DNA from: Balneolaceae bacterium | GTDB taxonomy: Bacteria > Bacteroidota > Rhodothermia > Balneolales > Balneolaceae | DNA length: 64,000 nt | Reading direction: 5' to 3' | Assembly: GCA_017795005.1 (NCBI GenBank) | Contig: CP051242.1 | Span: 2,318,976-2,382,975, forward strand | Part shown: one piece after another, positions 26,184-35,355 of the stretch | How positions within the stretch are numbered: position 1 is the first letter of the stretch | Layout: each line of letters starts with the position of its first letter | Notes under the pieces: model-generated | What the model was told of the DNA's origin: nothing | What the model saw: only the letters and a program-made list of their open reading frames with translations | The model's database searches: none | Program-made: the position numbers and the translations under genes

Positions 26184-27299
26184 ATGATTAACGATCCTAA
26201 ACAAATTGTTACTCCATTTGCCTTTGAAGTACACCCCAATTTATTGGGATTACCTCTGGCTACTCCTCGCAGACGATTAATTGCATTACTTCTAGATTTA
26301 TTGATCGCCTCTATTCTTACCGCACTTGGAGCCCTACTTCTTGCAACCGCTGCTTGTATTCTTTTTTTCTGGCTGGCTATTCGTACCCGAGGTTCTATTT
26401 GGTGGAAAAACCTTTTTAGGTATGGGGTTGCCGCATTAGTTTCCATTCTTGTATTCGCTCTCACGTTAAATTCCACTAAGAGTGAAGAAGAAATCTCCGT
26501 TCCTGGAGTAGTTACATTTAATAGTCCTTCCGGTGAAACTGTGCAAGGATCAACAGAGCAGATTGATTGGGGGGCTTTCACTCAGGAAATGATGAAGTTA
26601 GGAACGGATGATTCTCTTACTGTTGAAGATCAACTGGAAGAAATCGCTCAGGATCTTGAAAACCAATTATCGGGAAAAGTATCAGGCTCGGGTGAACTTC
26701 CTTTAGAATTTTTTGAAGATAAATTTATCCTTAACCTTGAAAACCTTAAGCTTGCGATAAGCCAGAATGATTCTCTTACAATTGATACACTTAGAGCTCA
26801 AATAGCTCCTGTTATTGCTTTGATTGAATTGAGGCAGAAAGATAATCAAATAGAAGGTCTGGATGCCAGGATTGATAAACTTGAAGATAAAAACGAAGAG
26901 CTTACTGAACTAGCTGAAAACCCAGGTGTTCTCAGAACTTTAAAAGCCACAGCCGAAGATTTTGGATTAAGTGTGGGTTGGATAGGAGTTTATTTTGTTC
27001 TTTGTACTGCGTTATTTCGGGGACAAACTCTTGGTAAAAGATTACTTAGTCTTCGTGTTGTTCGTTTAAATAATAAACCCATTGGACTCCTCTACTCCTT
27101 TGAACGCTTTGGAGGCTATGCTGCAGGAATAGCTACCGGTTTACTTGGATTTGCTCAGATTTATTGGGATGCAAACCGACAGGCAATTCATGATAAAATC
27201 GCAGCTACTGTGGTATTAGATACCCGTAATAAAACTAATGAAAAGTATAAAGGACTTAGGCAGGAAATCCTGAGTGAGGAAAATCTTCTTGAGGAATAA
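26184..27299 (+). CDS. RDD-family membrane protein
   Basis: A 371-aa protein: the N-terminus has an RDD segment (LPLATPRRRLIALLLDLLIA) with two membrane helices, then an unusually long acidic soluble insert (about 105-260, partly coiled coil, LDARIDKLEDKNEELTEL), then C-terminal RDD helices with RGQTLGKRLLSLRVVRL and the QAIHDKIAATVVL motif. I start at ATG 26184, as an upstream TTG adds only five residues. Some RDD proteins are sodium/proton antiporters. The long insert is atypical. Confidence 0.82.
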   Translation: MINDPKQIVTPFAFEVHPNLLGLPLATPRRRLIALLLDLLIASILTALGALLLATAACILFFWLAIRTRGSIWWKNLFRYGVAALVSILVFALTLNSTKSEEEISVPGVVTFNSPSGETVQGSTEQIDWGAFTQEMMKLGTDDSLTVEDQLEEIAQDLENQLSGKVSGSGELPLEFFEDKFILNLENLKLAISQNDSLTIDTLRAQIAPVIALIELRQKDNQIEGLDARIDKLEDKNEELTELAENPGVLRTLKATAEDFGLSVGWIGVYFVLCTALFRGQTLGKRLLSLRVVRLNNKPIGLLYSFERFGGYAAGIATGLLGFAQIYWDANRQAIHDKIAATVVLDTRNKTNEKYKGLRQEILSEENLLEE

Positions 27300-27300
27300 A

Positions 27301-27666
27301 ATGGAATCAGTAAATCTGCAAAATAAATTCAATCTGTTTGAAGACCTTTGGTCTCCTAAAATTATAGCAGAAAGTAACGACCAATTAGTTAAGCTTGCCA
27401 AACTACAGGGAGAATTTGTTTGGCATAATCATGCTGAGGAAGATGAGCTATTCTATATTGTCAAAGGAAAGCTGTTACTCAAATTCAAAGACAGAGATGT
27501 CTGGTTAAATGAGGGTGATTTGTATGTAGTTCCAAAAGGAGAAGATCACCTTCCTGTAGCAGAAGAAGAATGCTGGGTTATGCTTATTGAACCCAGAGGA
27601 ACCAAACATACCGGAAAGCATGATTCTGATTTAACAGTCGAGGAGGCAAACCAAAACTGGATTTAG
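27301..27666 (+). CDS. Cupin-domain protein
   Basis: A 121-aa single-domain cupin. The metal-binding motif appears as WHNHAEEDELFYIVKGKLLL, and the second cupin motif as LYVVPKGEDHLPVAEEE. The ATG is one base after the RDD stop. An in-frame GTG at 27274 overlaps that gene and is less likely. It belongs to the mannose-6-phosphate isomerase-like cupins with no fixed function. Its stop is four bases from the convergent SDR stop. Confidence 0.85.
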   Translation: MESVNLQNKFNLFEDLWSPKIIAESNDQLVKLAKLQGEFVWHNHAEEDELFYIVKGKLLLKFKDRDVWLNEGDLYVVPKGEDHLPVAEEECWVMLIEPRGTKHTGKHDSDLTVEEANQNWI

Positions 27667-27670
27667 CTTA

Positions 27671-28384
27671 TCAAACCGGATTTACATCCCCACCCTGAGC
27701 CGTTAGTAGTATTTCGTCGGCCACGCTTCTTGCACTTAATTCTGAGAGAGCAATAATCAGACGTCCTACATCTTCAGGATCAATTAAATCATTGGGATCC
27801 ACATTTACACTCTCCCATGAAGTCGAATAGGTTTGTCCGAGATTGATAGCAGTAACAGCTATTTTTGACTTCATTAACTCTTTTCGAAGTGAACGGGTAT
27901 ATCCGAGTGTTGCATGTTTACTTGCAGCATATGCCCCACTTGCTCCATAACCCTTCAATGATGCTTCAGAGCAAATATTTACTATTAATGCCCTTTCTTT
28001 TTTATGAAGCTCTGGTAGAACCTGCTGCGTAATATTGAAAGCACCCATTGCATTTACATGAAATTGCTGTTCAAACGCTTCTGCGGTAGTCTCTTGTAGT
28101 TTTTTAAATAAAAATGACCCTGCATTGTTTATAAGAATTCCGGGATTGAGTGCAGAGAAATCAACTGAAGAAATTGTTTTTAAATCCAGCAGATCAGCAA
28201 CAATGACATCTACTTTCTTAGCTCCTTCATCTAAACACTCTTTTTTTGCCTGATTAAGCTCTTCTTCATTTCGGGCAAGTAATACGATTGGTCGGTTAGT
28301 TGTTCTGGCAAATACTTTAGCTATTGAAAGTCCAATTCCTTTACTACCGCCGGTAATAATCACAGACGATTCTTTAAAACTCAT
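27671..28384 (-). CDS. Short-chain dehydrogenase/reductase
   Basis: A 237-aa classical SDR: NADP-binding TGGSKGIGLSIAK near residues 11-23, NNAG (about 86-89) and the catalytic Tyr-Lys in YAASKHA. The Ser precedes it in NICSEASLKGYG. It overlaps queE by one base. It is close to 3-oxoacyl-ACP reductase in style, but its substrate is unknown. The junction with queE may only reflect compact genome packing. Confidence 0.88.
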   Translation of the reverse strand: MSFKESSVIITGGSKGIGLSIAKVFARTTNRPIVLLARNEEELNQAKKECLDEGAKKVDVIVADLLDLKTISSVDFSALNPGILINNAGSFLFKKLQETTAEAFEQQFHVNAMGAFNITQQVLPELHKKERALIVNICSEASLKGYGASGAYAASKHATLGYTRSLRKELMKSKIAVTAINLGQTYSTSWESVNVDPNDLIDPEDVGRLIIALSELSARSVADEILLTAQGGDVNPV

Positions 28385-29040
28385 TAAGGCACCTGTAAAT
28401 ATTTATGCGTTTGAAGGCTAATTCCCCATTCGGGATGTTCTTTGACATAATTTACTATCAATTTAATGGAATCAGGAGTATCCCATTCCGGTTGTAAAAA
28501 CAATTTCGTAGAATCCGGACATTTAGCAGCATTTTCTTCTGCCCAGACTAAATCTTTCTTTGTAAGAACCACTACTTTTAATTCATCCACATAGGGAAAT
28601 ACCTCATCCAATGGTTTCTTAAACCGTTTTGGTGAGAGTGTAATCCAGTCAAAATTTCCTGAAAGCGGTGAAGAACCACTTGTCTCGATATGAGTGTTAA
28701 CCCCAATGTTTTTGATTGAATTAGTAAGTGCATCCAAGTCATGTAATAATGGTTCCCCGCCAGTTATAACAGCAATGGGAGCTCCGCTTTTCTGGACTTC
28801 CGAAACAATTTCATCAACAGTCATTTTAGGATGTTTACTCTCATCCCAACTATCTTTCACATCACACCACCAACATTGCACATCACAGCCTCCCGTTCTG
28901 ATAAAATAGGCTGCTTTTCCAGTATGAACTCCTTCTCCCTGAATGGTATAAAAATGTTCCATTATGGGATATTCAACTCCCGGATATTCTTCGGGATTTT
29001 GTAGTACATCTGAGTCTATATGTTCAAAAGAATTATACAT
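28384..29040 (-). CDS. queE: 7-carboxy-7-deazaguanine synthase
   Basis: A radical SAM enzyme that ring-contracts 6-carboxytetrahydropterin to 7-carboxy-7-deazaguanine on the queuosine pathway. A 218-aa protein with the cluster-binding cysteines C52-x3-C56-x2-C59 in GGCDVQCWWCD, the QGEG motif at about 34-37, and the SAM-site GGEPLL. It overlaps queD by 8 bases. queC and queF are not in the window. Confidence 0.95.
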   Translation of the reverse strand: MYNSFEHIDSDVLQNPEEYPGVEYPIMEHFYTIQGEGVHTGKAAYFIRTGGCDVQCWWCDVKDSWDESKHPKMTVDEIVSEVQKSGAPIAVITGGEPLLHDLDALTNSIKNIGVNTHIETSGSSPLSGNFDWITLSPKRFKKPLDEVFPYVDELKVVVLTKKDLVWAEENAAKCPDSTKLFLQPEWDTPDSIKLIVNYVKEHPEWGISLQTHKYLQVP

Positions 29041-29422
29041 TTTGATCAGTATACTCTACCCAACAGGTATCTGTCTCCCATACAGTTACCGTAAGTTTAA
29101 TATCATCCGGTATTCTTCGTTTTGTTTCCTGATGGATGTATTCTGCAATTCTTTCTGCTGTAGTATTTACCGGCATTAACTCATTCAGATTTCCATGGTC
29201 GAAGCCACCTTTTTCAGAATCTTTAGCTGCCCATTTCAACTCTTTAAAGTCACACACCATATCCTCTGAATTCAGATAAGCAGAGGGATTAAGTTTGTGA
29301 GACTTCGCTGTCATTTTAACTTTGTATGAATGCCCGTGCATTCTTCCACACTTCCCATTATATCCCTCAATAAAATGGGCTGCATCAAACTTAAATTCTG
29401 TATGTAATGTCCAGGTTGGCAT
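29033..29422 (-). CDS. queD: 6-carboxy-5,6,7,8-tetrahydropterin synthase
   Basis: Converts dihydroneopterin triphosphate to 6-carboxytetrahydropterin, the step before QueE. A 129-aa protein with zinc ligands His16, His29 and His31 in FDAAHF and RMHGHSYK, and catalytic Cys25 in NGKCGR. The end carries the substrate-binding Glu in TVWETDTCWVEY. It is the first gene of the queD-queE-SDR transcript, preceded by the terminator of the thioredoxin operon. Confidence 0.95.
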   Translation of the reverse strand: MPTWTLHTEFKFDAAHFIEGYNGKCGRMHGHSYKVKMTAKSHKLNPSAYLNSEDMVCDFKELKWAAKDSEKGGFDHGNLNELMPVNTTAERIAEYIHQETKRRIPDDIKLTVTVWETDTCWVEYTDQNV

Positions 29423-29442
29423 TAATTCTATCGATTATAATT

Positions 29443-29479
29443 CAAAAAAAATCCTCATCTGCTAATTACAAATGAGGAC
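29443..29479 (-). terminator. Terminator of the 31747-29508 transcript
   Basis: On the minus strand TCCTCAT / ATGAGGA pairs around a 13-base loop and is followed by eight T. It sits between the end of the thioredoxin-family gene and the queD start. Confidence 0.8.
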
Positions 29480-29507
29480 TTAAAAATAAGGCTTTTTTTA
29501 TCAAAAA

Positions 29508-30119
29508 TTAACTTATACGTTTTATGGTGCACCCCAATGATTTAGTATTTGGACGACTCAATACCTGTCCTGAGATTAATTCTTCAATCGCATCTTTAAT
29601 ATAATAGTCTTTTACTGATGCAGCATCATTCGCATTGTCATCAATTGCACCGACATAGACCAATTCCATATCACCGTTAAATAGATATACATGTGGAGTA
29701 CGTGAAGCGCCAAAAGCATCTGCCACTACATGGTCTTTATCCAAGACGTACGGAAAATCATATCCTGCTTTTTTTGCGTGTTTAATCATATCGTCCATTC
29801 CATCTCCACGTTCCCGATAATCTTCATTTGGATTTAAAGCAATCATGCCAATATTATTTGCTCTTGCCAAACTTGAAATATCGGGATACCGATCTTGCCA
29901 TTTAATAACCCATGGACATGTATTACATGAAAAAATAACCAACAACCCGTTTTCCTGTGCAACTTCGCTCAGGCTCAGACTTCTACCGGAAACATCTTCC
30001 ATCTTTTGATTTACCATTGGTGCCTTTGAACCCAAAGCAAGTTCTTTTATTTGAAAAGCAGAAACATCCGCTACCATTAAAGAAAACACCACAACCATCA
30101 AATATTTTAAAATTTTCAT
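29508..30119 (-). CDS. Periplasmic thioredoxin-fold redox protein
   Basis: A 203-aa exported protein. The signal peptide is about residues 1-21 (MKILKYLMVVVFSLMVADVS). A thioredoxin/AhpC-TSA fold follows with the pair Cys65-x2-Cys68 in FSCNTCPWVIKW. Family proteins with this CNTCPW motif are annotated as redoxins. I prefer the ATG at 30119 over the one at 30134, because the latter lies inside the preceding gene and spoils the signal peptide. It follows a TlpA-like gene by four bases, so the two may act as a periplasmic thiol pair. Confidence 0.85.
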   Translation of the reverse strand: MKILKYLMVVVFSLMVADVSAFQIKELALGSKAPMVNQKMEDVSGRSLSLSEVAQENGLLVIFSCNTCPWVIKWQDRYPDISSLARANNIGMIALNPNEDYRERGDGMDDMIKHAKKAGYDFPYVLDKDHVVADAFGASRTPHVYLFNGDMELVYVGAIDDNANDAASVKDYYIKDAIEELISGQVLSRPNTKSLGCTIKRIS

Positions 30120-30123
30120 AATA

Positions 30124-30609
30124 CTAACCCTCATTTAATGCTTTTAAAAGTTCCGATTCAAATATTTCGAATTCCTGTTTCCCCTCCCATTCTGCTGATA
30201 CAGATCCATTTCTAGCGTAAATCACAGTATAGGGTAAAGCACCAGACCAAGTATCGGAAATTGTGCTAATAAATTCATTGTCATTTCCCACTTTATAATA
30301 GGTTGTAAAGTTTACACCTTGCGTTTTCATGAACTCTTTTGCTTCTTCTTTAGCTTCTGAAAAATCACCGGATACAAAAATAAGTTCAAATTCATCGTCA
30401 TATTTTTCTTTTAATTCCATGATATAGGGGAATTCTTCCACGCAGGGAATACACCAAGTTGCCCAGAAATTAACTAACACAGGTTTTTCGCCTTCAAAAG
30501 AAGCCACTTTTTGGACAATCTCAGAAGCAGTAGCATCTACCATGATTTCTTCCGACTTCTGCTCAGCGCAACTTAATAAAACAAGTGTTAAGACAATAAT
30601 AACTCTCAT
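30124..30609 (-). CDS. TlpA-like thioredoxin lipoprotein
   Basis: A 161-aa lipoprotein: lipobox LLSC with Cys14, then a thioredoxin fold whose active site is Cys53-x2-Cys56 in ATWCIPCVEEF. It is probably a periplasmic disulfide reductase that keeps an envelope or cytochrome-maturation substrate reduced. It overlaps the ATL gene by one base upstream and leads into a second thioredoxin-fold protein. Confidence 0.88.
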   Translation of the reverse strand: MRVIIVLTLVLLSCAEQKSEEIMVDATASEIVQKVASFEGEKPVLVNFWATWCIPCVEEFPYIMELKEKYDDEFELIFVSGDFSEAKEEAKEFMKTQGVNFTTYYKVGNDNEFISTISDTWSGALPYTVIYARNGSVSAEWEGKQEFEIFESELLKALNEG

Positions 30610-30956
30610 TAGTTTTTCTCCAGTTCAAAAGGATTCCAAAAATGCTTCTCCATATTTACGGTAAACTCTTCTTTAAATTCAACCCCTTCCTGTTCCAAGC
30701 GCTCTCTCATGGTATCTCCTTCAAAATGATGACGACCCGAAAGTTGTCCTAATCTGTTTAATACCCTGTGAGCAGGAATTTCAAAGCCTAGCTCAGCACT
30801 TACATAGTTGTTCATGGCGTACCCAACCATTCTGGCTCCTGATTCTACACCCAGATATTTAGAAATTGCGCCATAACTTGTCACTTTTCCAATAGGAATT
30901 TGCGCCACTACCTCATACACCCTTAAATAAAAATCGTTCGGCTTCTTATCACTCAT
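30609..30956 (-). CDS. Alkyltransferase-like protein (ATL)
   Basis: A 115-aa protein with the MGMT DNA-binding fold (PIGKVTSYGAISKYLG, Arg-finger region GARMVG with Arg42). The acceptor site PCHRV of alkyltransferases is here PAHRV (61-65), so the cysteine is Ala62. ATL proteins bind O6-alkylguanine without removing the alkyl group and flag it for nucleotide excision repair. It overlaps the DUF2520 gene by four bases. Confidence 0.9.
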   Translation of the reverse strand: MSDKKPNDFYLRVYEVVAQIPIGKVTSYGAISKYLGVESGARMVGYAMNNYVSAELGFEIPAHRVLNRLGQLSGRHHFEGDTMRERLEQEGVEFKEEFTVNMEKHFWNPFELEKN

Positions 30957-31747
30957 TTCAATAAATCATACATTCTGAATTTTATAGAATGCTCGGTTAT
31001 CTCACTTCCAATAAGTTCAAGAGTCAATAAACCCAGTTTCTTATAGATTTCCAACAATTCAGGTTTCCCCTCCAATAGCTTAATGTGTTTTTGTACAGTC
31101 TGAATATCTCCTCTTGAGATAGGACCTGTTAACGCTTTTGAAGGGCTAAGTTTTTCCAGATTCTGAAGAACAGACCCCATCAAGGGTAAAAAAGCATCCA
31201 TTAATTCCCTTTGGGAAAGCTCTGTTGACTCAGACACTCTCAAAGCAAGGTCGGCAAGTGTTACCATGTAATTGGAAGCTATTACTGCTGATACATGAAG
31301 TAATTCCTTTTCTTTTGGAGTAACTATGAATGATTTTGCATCAATATCCAGTACTAACTTTTGTAATTCTTTAATCGCATCATCATCCCCTTCCAGATCA
31401 AAATAAATATCCTCAAAAGTATCTGTTTCCTGAGATACCGCCTGTAGAGGATGAAAACATCCTATTGAGGCTCCCTTTTCCTTTAGTTCAATCAGTATAT
31501 TTGATGAAACTGCACCGGAACAATGGACAAAAACTTTCCCTTCTAAATTCTCTAAATCTGATGCAATTTTCCCAGCCACTTTTCTAATCTCTGAATCAGG
31601 AGTGGTGATAAAAATGATATCTCCCAATCTATCATAAGAATCTCCCTTTTTTAATTCAGTTGTACTATATCCGACCTTTTCAAAAGCCTTTGAAAGTGCT
31701 TTACCCAGTTTACCAAGGCCTATAATACTGATTGTTTTAATTGACAT
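30953..31747 (-). CDS. Rossmann/DUF2520-domain dehydrogenase-like protein
   Basis: A 264-aa protein with an N-terminal NADP-binding motif GLGKLGKALSKAFEKVGYS and a C-terminal helical DUF2520 domain (GCFHPLQAVS, LHVSAVIASNYMVTLADLA, ALTGPISRGD). It is related to F420-dependent NADP oxidoreductase and ketopantoate-reductase-like enzymes. The reaction is unknown. It overlaps the ATL gene by four bases and lies six bases after the phosphopantetheinyl transferase. Confidence 0.85.
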   Translation of the reverse strand: MSIKTISIIGLGKLGKALSKAFEKVGYSTTELKKGDSYDRLGDIIFITTPDSEIRKVAGKIASDLENLEGKVFVHCSGAVSSNILIELKEKGASIGCFHPLQAVSQETDTFEDIYFDLEGDDDAIKELQKLVLDIDAKSFIVTPKEKELLHVSAVIASNYMVTLADLALRVSESTELSQRELMDAFLPLMGSVLQNLEKLSPSKALTGPISRGDIQTVQKHIKLLEGKPELLEIYKKLGLLTLELIGSEITEHSIKFRMYDLLK

Positions 31748-31753
31748 TCTATT

Positions 31754-32377
31754 CTAATAAGCAATTGATATACAATGGTTCAAAGCATTGAAACAAATAC
31801 CTTTCAATTCTTCTTTTTGATTGATTGTAATAGTAAATCGTCCATTACTGAATTTTTCAAGTTCTAACTCTTTAAGGTTCGTTCTTAAACCAGTGCCAAG
31901 ACTTTTCACTGAAGCTTCTTTCATTGTCCACAGTGATATGGGATCTTCTTCCCCATAAATTTCCCATTCATTTTCGCTTAAAATTCGTTTTACAATCGCA
32001 GGATTAACTTTCCGGTCAAGCGTTTCTACATCCAATCCAATATCTAATGAAGCTGATACTGCACAAAAAACCAACTCTCTGGTATGTGAAAAACTAACGA
32101 ACTTTCTTCCAAGTTCAGTTTCTAAAAACGGTTTACCAAGCTCTTCTTTCTTTAATTCAAAAAATTGAGAATCCCAGTTTAGTCCCTCAACTAGTTTTTT
32201 TAGAAGATGTCGGGCTGCTAAAAATTCTCCTTTCCGTTGTTCGCTGGTAAAACTATCCAGTAAGGCTTTATCCTTTTCTGTCAAAATAGTATCACTTAAC
32301 GAGGGGTTCACTTCGGCCCAACCCAAAATTATTTCCTTTGGAAAGTGTGGAATTTGAGAAGTATTTACAACGTTCAA
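31754..32377 (-). CDS. 4'-phosphopantetheinyl transferase (Sfp type)
   Basis: Loads phosphopantetheine on carrier proteins. A 207-aa Sfp-type protein with the magnesium-binding pair in IGLDVETLDR and the WTMKEASVKSLGTGL motif holding the catalytic Glu and Lys. VSFSHTRELVFCAV is the CoA-contact strand. There is no adjacent NRPS or PKS gene. It is divergent from lysS across a 98-base gap that should hold both promoters. Confidence 0.9.
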   Translation of the reverse strand: MNVVNTSQIPHFPKEIILGWAEVNPSLSDTILTEKDKALLDSFTSEQRKGEFLAARHLLKKLVEGLNWDSQFFELKKEELGKPFLETELGRKFVSFSHTRELVFCAVSASLDIGLDVETLDRKVNPAIVKRILSENEWEIYGEEDPISLWTMKEASVKSLGTGLRTNLKELELEKFSNGRFTITINQKEELKGICFNALNHCISIAY

Positions 32378-32475
32378 TGAATGAGAATAAAGGTTAAGGT
32401 TAATGCCACAATTTTCTACACAATTCGGTATTTTTGCAACCTTTGATTCGCTAAAACCAGAAACTAAATTAATTT

Positions 32476-34017
32476 ATGTCGAACCAGGAAACTTCACTCT
32501 CCGAACAGGAAGAAATCAGACGAGAGAAACTTACACAACTTAATGAACTTGGAGTAAATCCGTATCCTTATTCTTTTGAAGTTACATACAACAGTAAATC
32601 GATCAAAAACAATCCTGAATTAATCAGAGACGAGGAATCTAATCCGGATTCAGACTTAGTTTCTATAGCGGGTAGAGTTATGACCCGACGAATCATGGGT
32701 AAGGCTGCATTTTTCAATTTACAGGATTCTGAAGGAACCATTCAGGTATATATTCGGCGTGATGATGTAGGAGTTGAAGAATACAATACTGTTTTCAAAA
32801 AACTAGTGGACATTGGTGATATCGTCGGAATTAAGGGTTTTGTATTTAAAACCAGAACCGGTGAAACTACCGTGCATGCAGAGCACTTTGAGTTCCTTAC
32901 CAAAACTATCCGCCCTATTCCGATCCCGAAAGAAGTAGAAAATGAGGATGGAGAAAAAGTAATATTTGACGCTTTTGCAGATAAGGAACTTCGTTATCGC
33001 CAACGCTATGTTGATTTGATTGTAAATCCTGATGTAAAAGAGACATTCATTAAAAGAACGAGAATGGTTCAAACCATGCGGAATTTTATGAATGAACGAG
33101 GCTATCTGGAAGTTGAAACCCCAATTCTTCAGCCTATCTATGGAGGAGCTACCGCACGTCCGTTTACAACGCATCATAACACACTTGATATGGATTTGTA
33201 CCTAAGAGTCGCTAATGAGTTGTACCTCAAGCGATTAATTGTGGGCGGATTTGATGGTGTTTATGAATTTTCCAAGGATTTCAGAAATGAAGGATTATCC
33301 CGTTTTCATAATCCCGAATTCACTCAGGTTGAGTTATATGTAGCTTATAAAGACTACAATTGGATGATGGAATTCACCGAGAAGATGATCGAGAAAGTGG
33401 CCCTTGAATTGCACGGTTCAACTAAAGTACAGGTTGGTGAATATGAGATTGAGTTTAAAGCTCCATGGCCTCGGGTACCTATGTTTGAAGCAATTGAAAA
33501 AGAAACAGGTCATGATCTCTACGGCAAAAATCTTGATGAATTAAAAGCTGTGGCAAAAAAACTTCATATTCAAATTGATGCGTCTTTTGGATCCGGGAAG
33601 ATCATAGATGAAATATTTGGGGAATTTGTTGAACCAAAATTAATTCAGCCTACCTTTATTACAGACTACCCCGTTGAAATGAGTCCTTTAACCAAAAAAC
33701 ACCGGTATAAAGAAGGACTTGTTGAACGTTTCGAGTGTATTTGTAACGGTAAGGAAATCGCCAATGCATATAGTGAGCTTAATGACCCAATTGATCAACG
33801 TGAACGATTAGAAGATCAGGCAAAACTCCGGGCAGGTGGTGATGATGAAGCAATGACTATTGATGAAGACTTCATCCGGGCACTCGAATATGGAATGCCT
33901 CCTACTGCCGGAATTGGTATTGGAATCGATCGCCTGAGTATGATTATGACCAATTCTGATTCAATCAGAGATGTACTCTTTTTCCCACAGATGAAACCTG
34001 AAACGACTTCGTCGTAA
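32476..34017 (+). CDS. lysS: Lysyl-tRNA synthetase, class II
   Basis: Charges tRNA-Lys. A complete 513-aa protein: N-terminal OB-fold anticodon domain (about 60-150, [21 protein letters not shown]), class II motif 2 ([17 protein letters not shown]) and motif 3 at the end ([18 protein letters not shown]). There is no T-box-like leader upstream. Confidence 0.97.
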   Translation: MSNQETSLSEQEEIRREKLTQLNELGVNPYPYSFEVTYNSKSIKNNPELIRDEESNPDSDLVSIAGRVMTRRIMGKAAFFNLQDSEGTIQVYIRRDDVGVEEYNTVFKKLVDIGDIVGIKGFVFKTRTGETTVHAEHFEFLTKTIRPIPIPKEVENEDGEKVIFDAFADKELRYRQRYVDLIVNPDVKETFIKRTRMVQTMRNFMNERGYLEVETPILQPIYGGATARPFTTHHNTLDMDLYLRVANELYLKRLIVGGFDGVYEFSKDFRNEGLSRFHNPEFTQVELYVAYKDYNWMMEFTEKMIEKVALELHGSTKVQVGEYEIEFKAPWPRVPMFEAIEKETGHDLYGKNLDELKAVAKKLHIQIDASFGSGKIIDEIFGEFVEPKLIQPTFITDYPVEMSPLTKKHRYKEGLVERFECICNGKEIANAYSELNDPIDQRERLEDQAKLRAGGDDEAMTIDEDFIRALEYGMPPTAGIGIGIDRLSMIMTNSDSIRDVLFFPQMKPETTSS

Positions 34018-34102
34018 ATACCAAATTTCAAATTCCAAATGACAAGTCTTAGCCGATAACTTAGAGCTTATGATTTGAAGTTTGTTTGGTATTTGGAATT
34101 TG
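34018..34102. repeat. Imperfect inverted-repeat element between lysS and the LolC/E gene
   Basis: CAAATTCCAAAT (34029-34040) and ATTTGGAATTTG (34091-34102) are exact inverted repeats of 12 bases. ATACCAAA (34018-34025) and TTTGGTAT (34085-34092) are a further 8-base pair. The whole fits an 85-base mobile-like palindromic element, without coding capacity. Confidence 0.55.
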
Positions 34103-34121
34103 TTTTTTGGAATTTAATCAT

Positions 34122-35348
34122 ATGAAATTCGAATCCTATTTAGCTCTCAGATATTTTAAAGGAACGCGTAAAGGTGCGCGATTTCTTTCCTTTATTAAGG
34201 CTATGAGCATAACCGGTGTAGCAATTGGTTCTGCAGGGCTTTTGATTGCACTCTCTATTGTTCATGGGTTTAAATCTACCATTAATGATAAGGTATTAGG
34301 ATTTGCTCCTCATTATTTGATCACCAATTATACCAATGCTCCACTTTATCGAGCTGATACGTTAATGACCTATCTCGATCGCTTCGATGAAATTGAAGTG
34401 AAGCAGGTTATCAATCAGGGGCAGGTAATGATTCAAACAAAAAACGGAGTAACCGGAACCGAACTTAGAGGAGTTGATAAGAATGTAAATATCTCGAATC
34501 TAACAGATTATGTTTCTGAAGGGGAATATAATCTTTCGGAAAATTCATCGGGATATCCGGGTATTGTTTTGGGTTCTAGGCTCGCTCAAACCATTCGGGC
34601 TGAATTAGGAAGCATTGTTACGGTTTACACAATTTCTGGGACTCCCAGTTTATCGAATTCCCCGGAAATTCAGCAGTTTGAATTAACAGGCATATTCAGA
34701 ACAGGAATTGATTTTTTTGATGGAATTTATGCTGTTACCTCAAAACAGTATACAGATAAACTATTTGGTATTGATCCTCTGCAGGGACAAGGAATCGAAA
34801 TTAAGCTTAAGGATGCAGATCAGATATCTTCCTTTGACAGAAAACTCGAGGATGCCCTTCCCTTCCCTTACAACAAGCAATCTATCCAACAACGTTACGG
34901 TAACATTTTTGCCTGGGTAGAGCTTCAGGAGCAAATGATACCGCTGGTTATAAGTGTAATGATTATTGTGGCGGCTTTTAATCTGATTGGAACCATTTTG
35001 ATGATGGTTCTTGAACGCACCAAAGACATCGGAATACTTAAAACGATTGGAAGCAGATCTTCTATAATCAGAAAAGTATTTCTCCTGGAAGGTTTAATGG
35101 TAGCCGGAATTGGACTTACCATTGGCATAGCTATCTCTTTACTGTTTGCCTGGCTTCAAATCAATTACCAGATAATCCCACTTTCTGAAGAGAATTATTA
35201 TATGAGCTATGCTCCGGTAGAACCTCAATTTCTGGATTTTGTAATTACATCCGTTATTACCATAATACTTTGTGCACTTGCATCCTGGCTCCCGGCCAGG
35301 ATTGCTGCTAAAACAGATCCTTTGAAAGTAATTTCGTTCGGACGGTAA
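34122..35348 (+). CDS. ABC permease of the LolC/LolE/FtsX family
   Basis: A 408-aa inner-membrane protein: an N-terminal amphipathic FESYLALRYFKGTRKG segment, first membrane helix (about 28-48, ITGVAIGSAGLLIALSIVHG), a periplasmic MacB-type domain, and three C-terminal helices including the FtsX motif TKDIGILKTIGS and ILCALASWLPARIAAKTDPL. It probably extracts outer-membrane lipoproteins with a LolD ATPase encoded elsewhere. I chose the ATG at 34122, because an upstream TTG lies in the repeat element. Confidence 0.88.
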   Translation: MKFESYLALRYFKGTRKGARFLSFIKAMSITGVAIGSAGLLIALSIVHGFKSTINDKVLGFAPHYLITNYTNAPLYRADTLMTYLDRFDEIEVKQVINQGQVMIQTKNGVTGTELRGVDKNVNISNLTDYVSEGEYNLSENSSGYPGIVLGSRLAQTIRAELGSIVTVYTISGTPSLSNSPEIQQFELTGIFRTGIDFFDGIYAVTSKQYTDKLFGIDPLQGQGIEIKLKDADQISSFDRKLEDALPFPYNKQSIQQRYGNIFAWVELQEQMIPLVISVMIIVAAFNLIGTILMMVLERTKDIGILKTIGSRSSIIRKVFLLEGLMVAGIGLTIGIAISLLFAWLQINYQIIPLSEENYYMSYAPVEPQFLDFVITSVITIILCALASWLPARIAAKTDPLKVISFGR

Positions 35349-35355
35349 TTTTTTT

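Noticed and set aside
26147-26581. 144-aa minus-strand ORF opposite the RDD gene
   Set aside because: It is the antisense of a well-supported RDD protein and shows no family pattern or own promoter.
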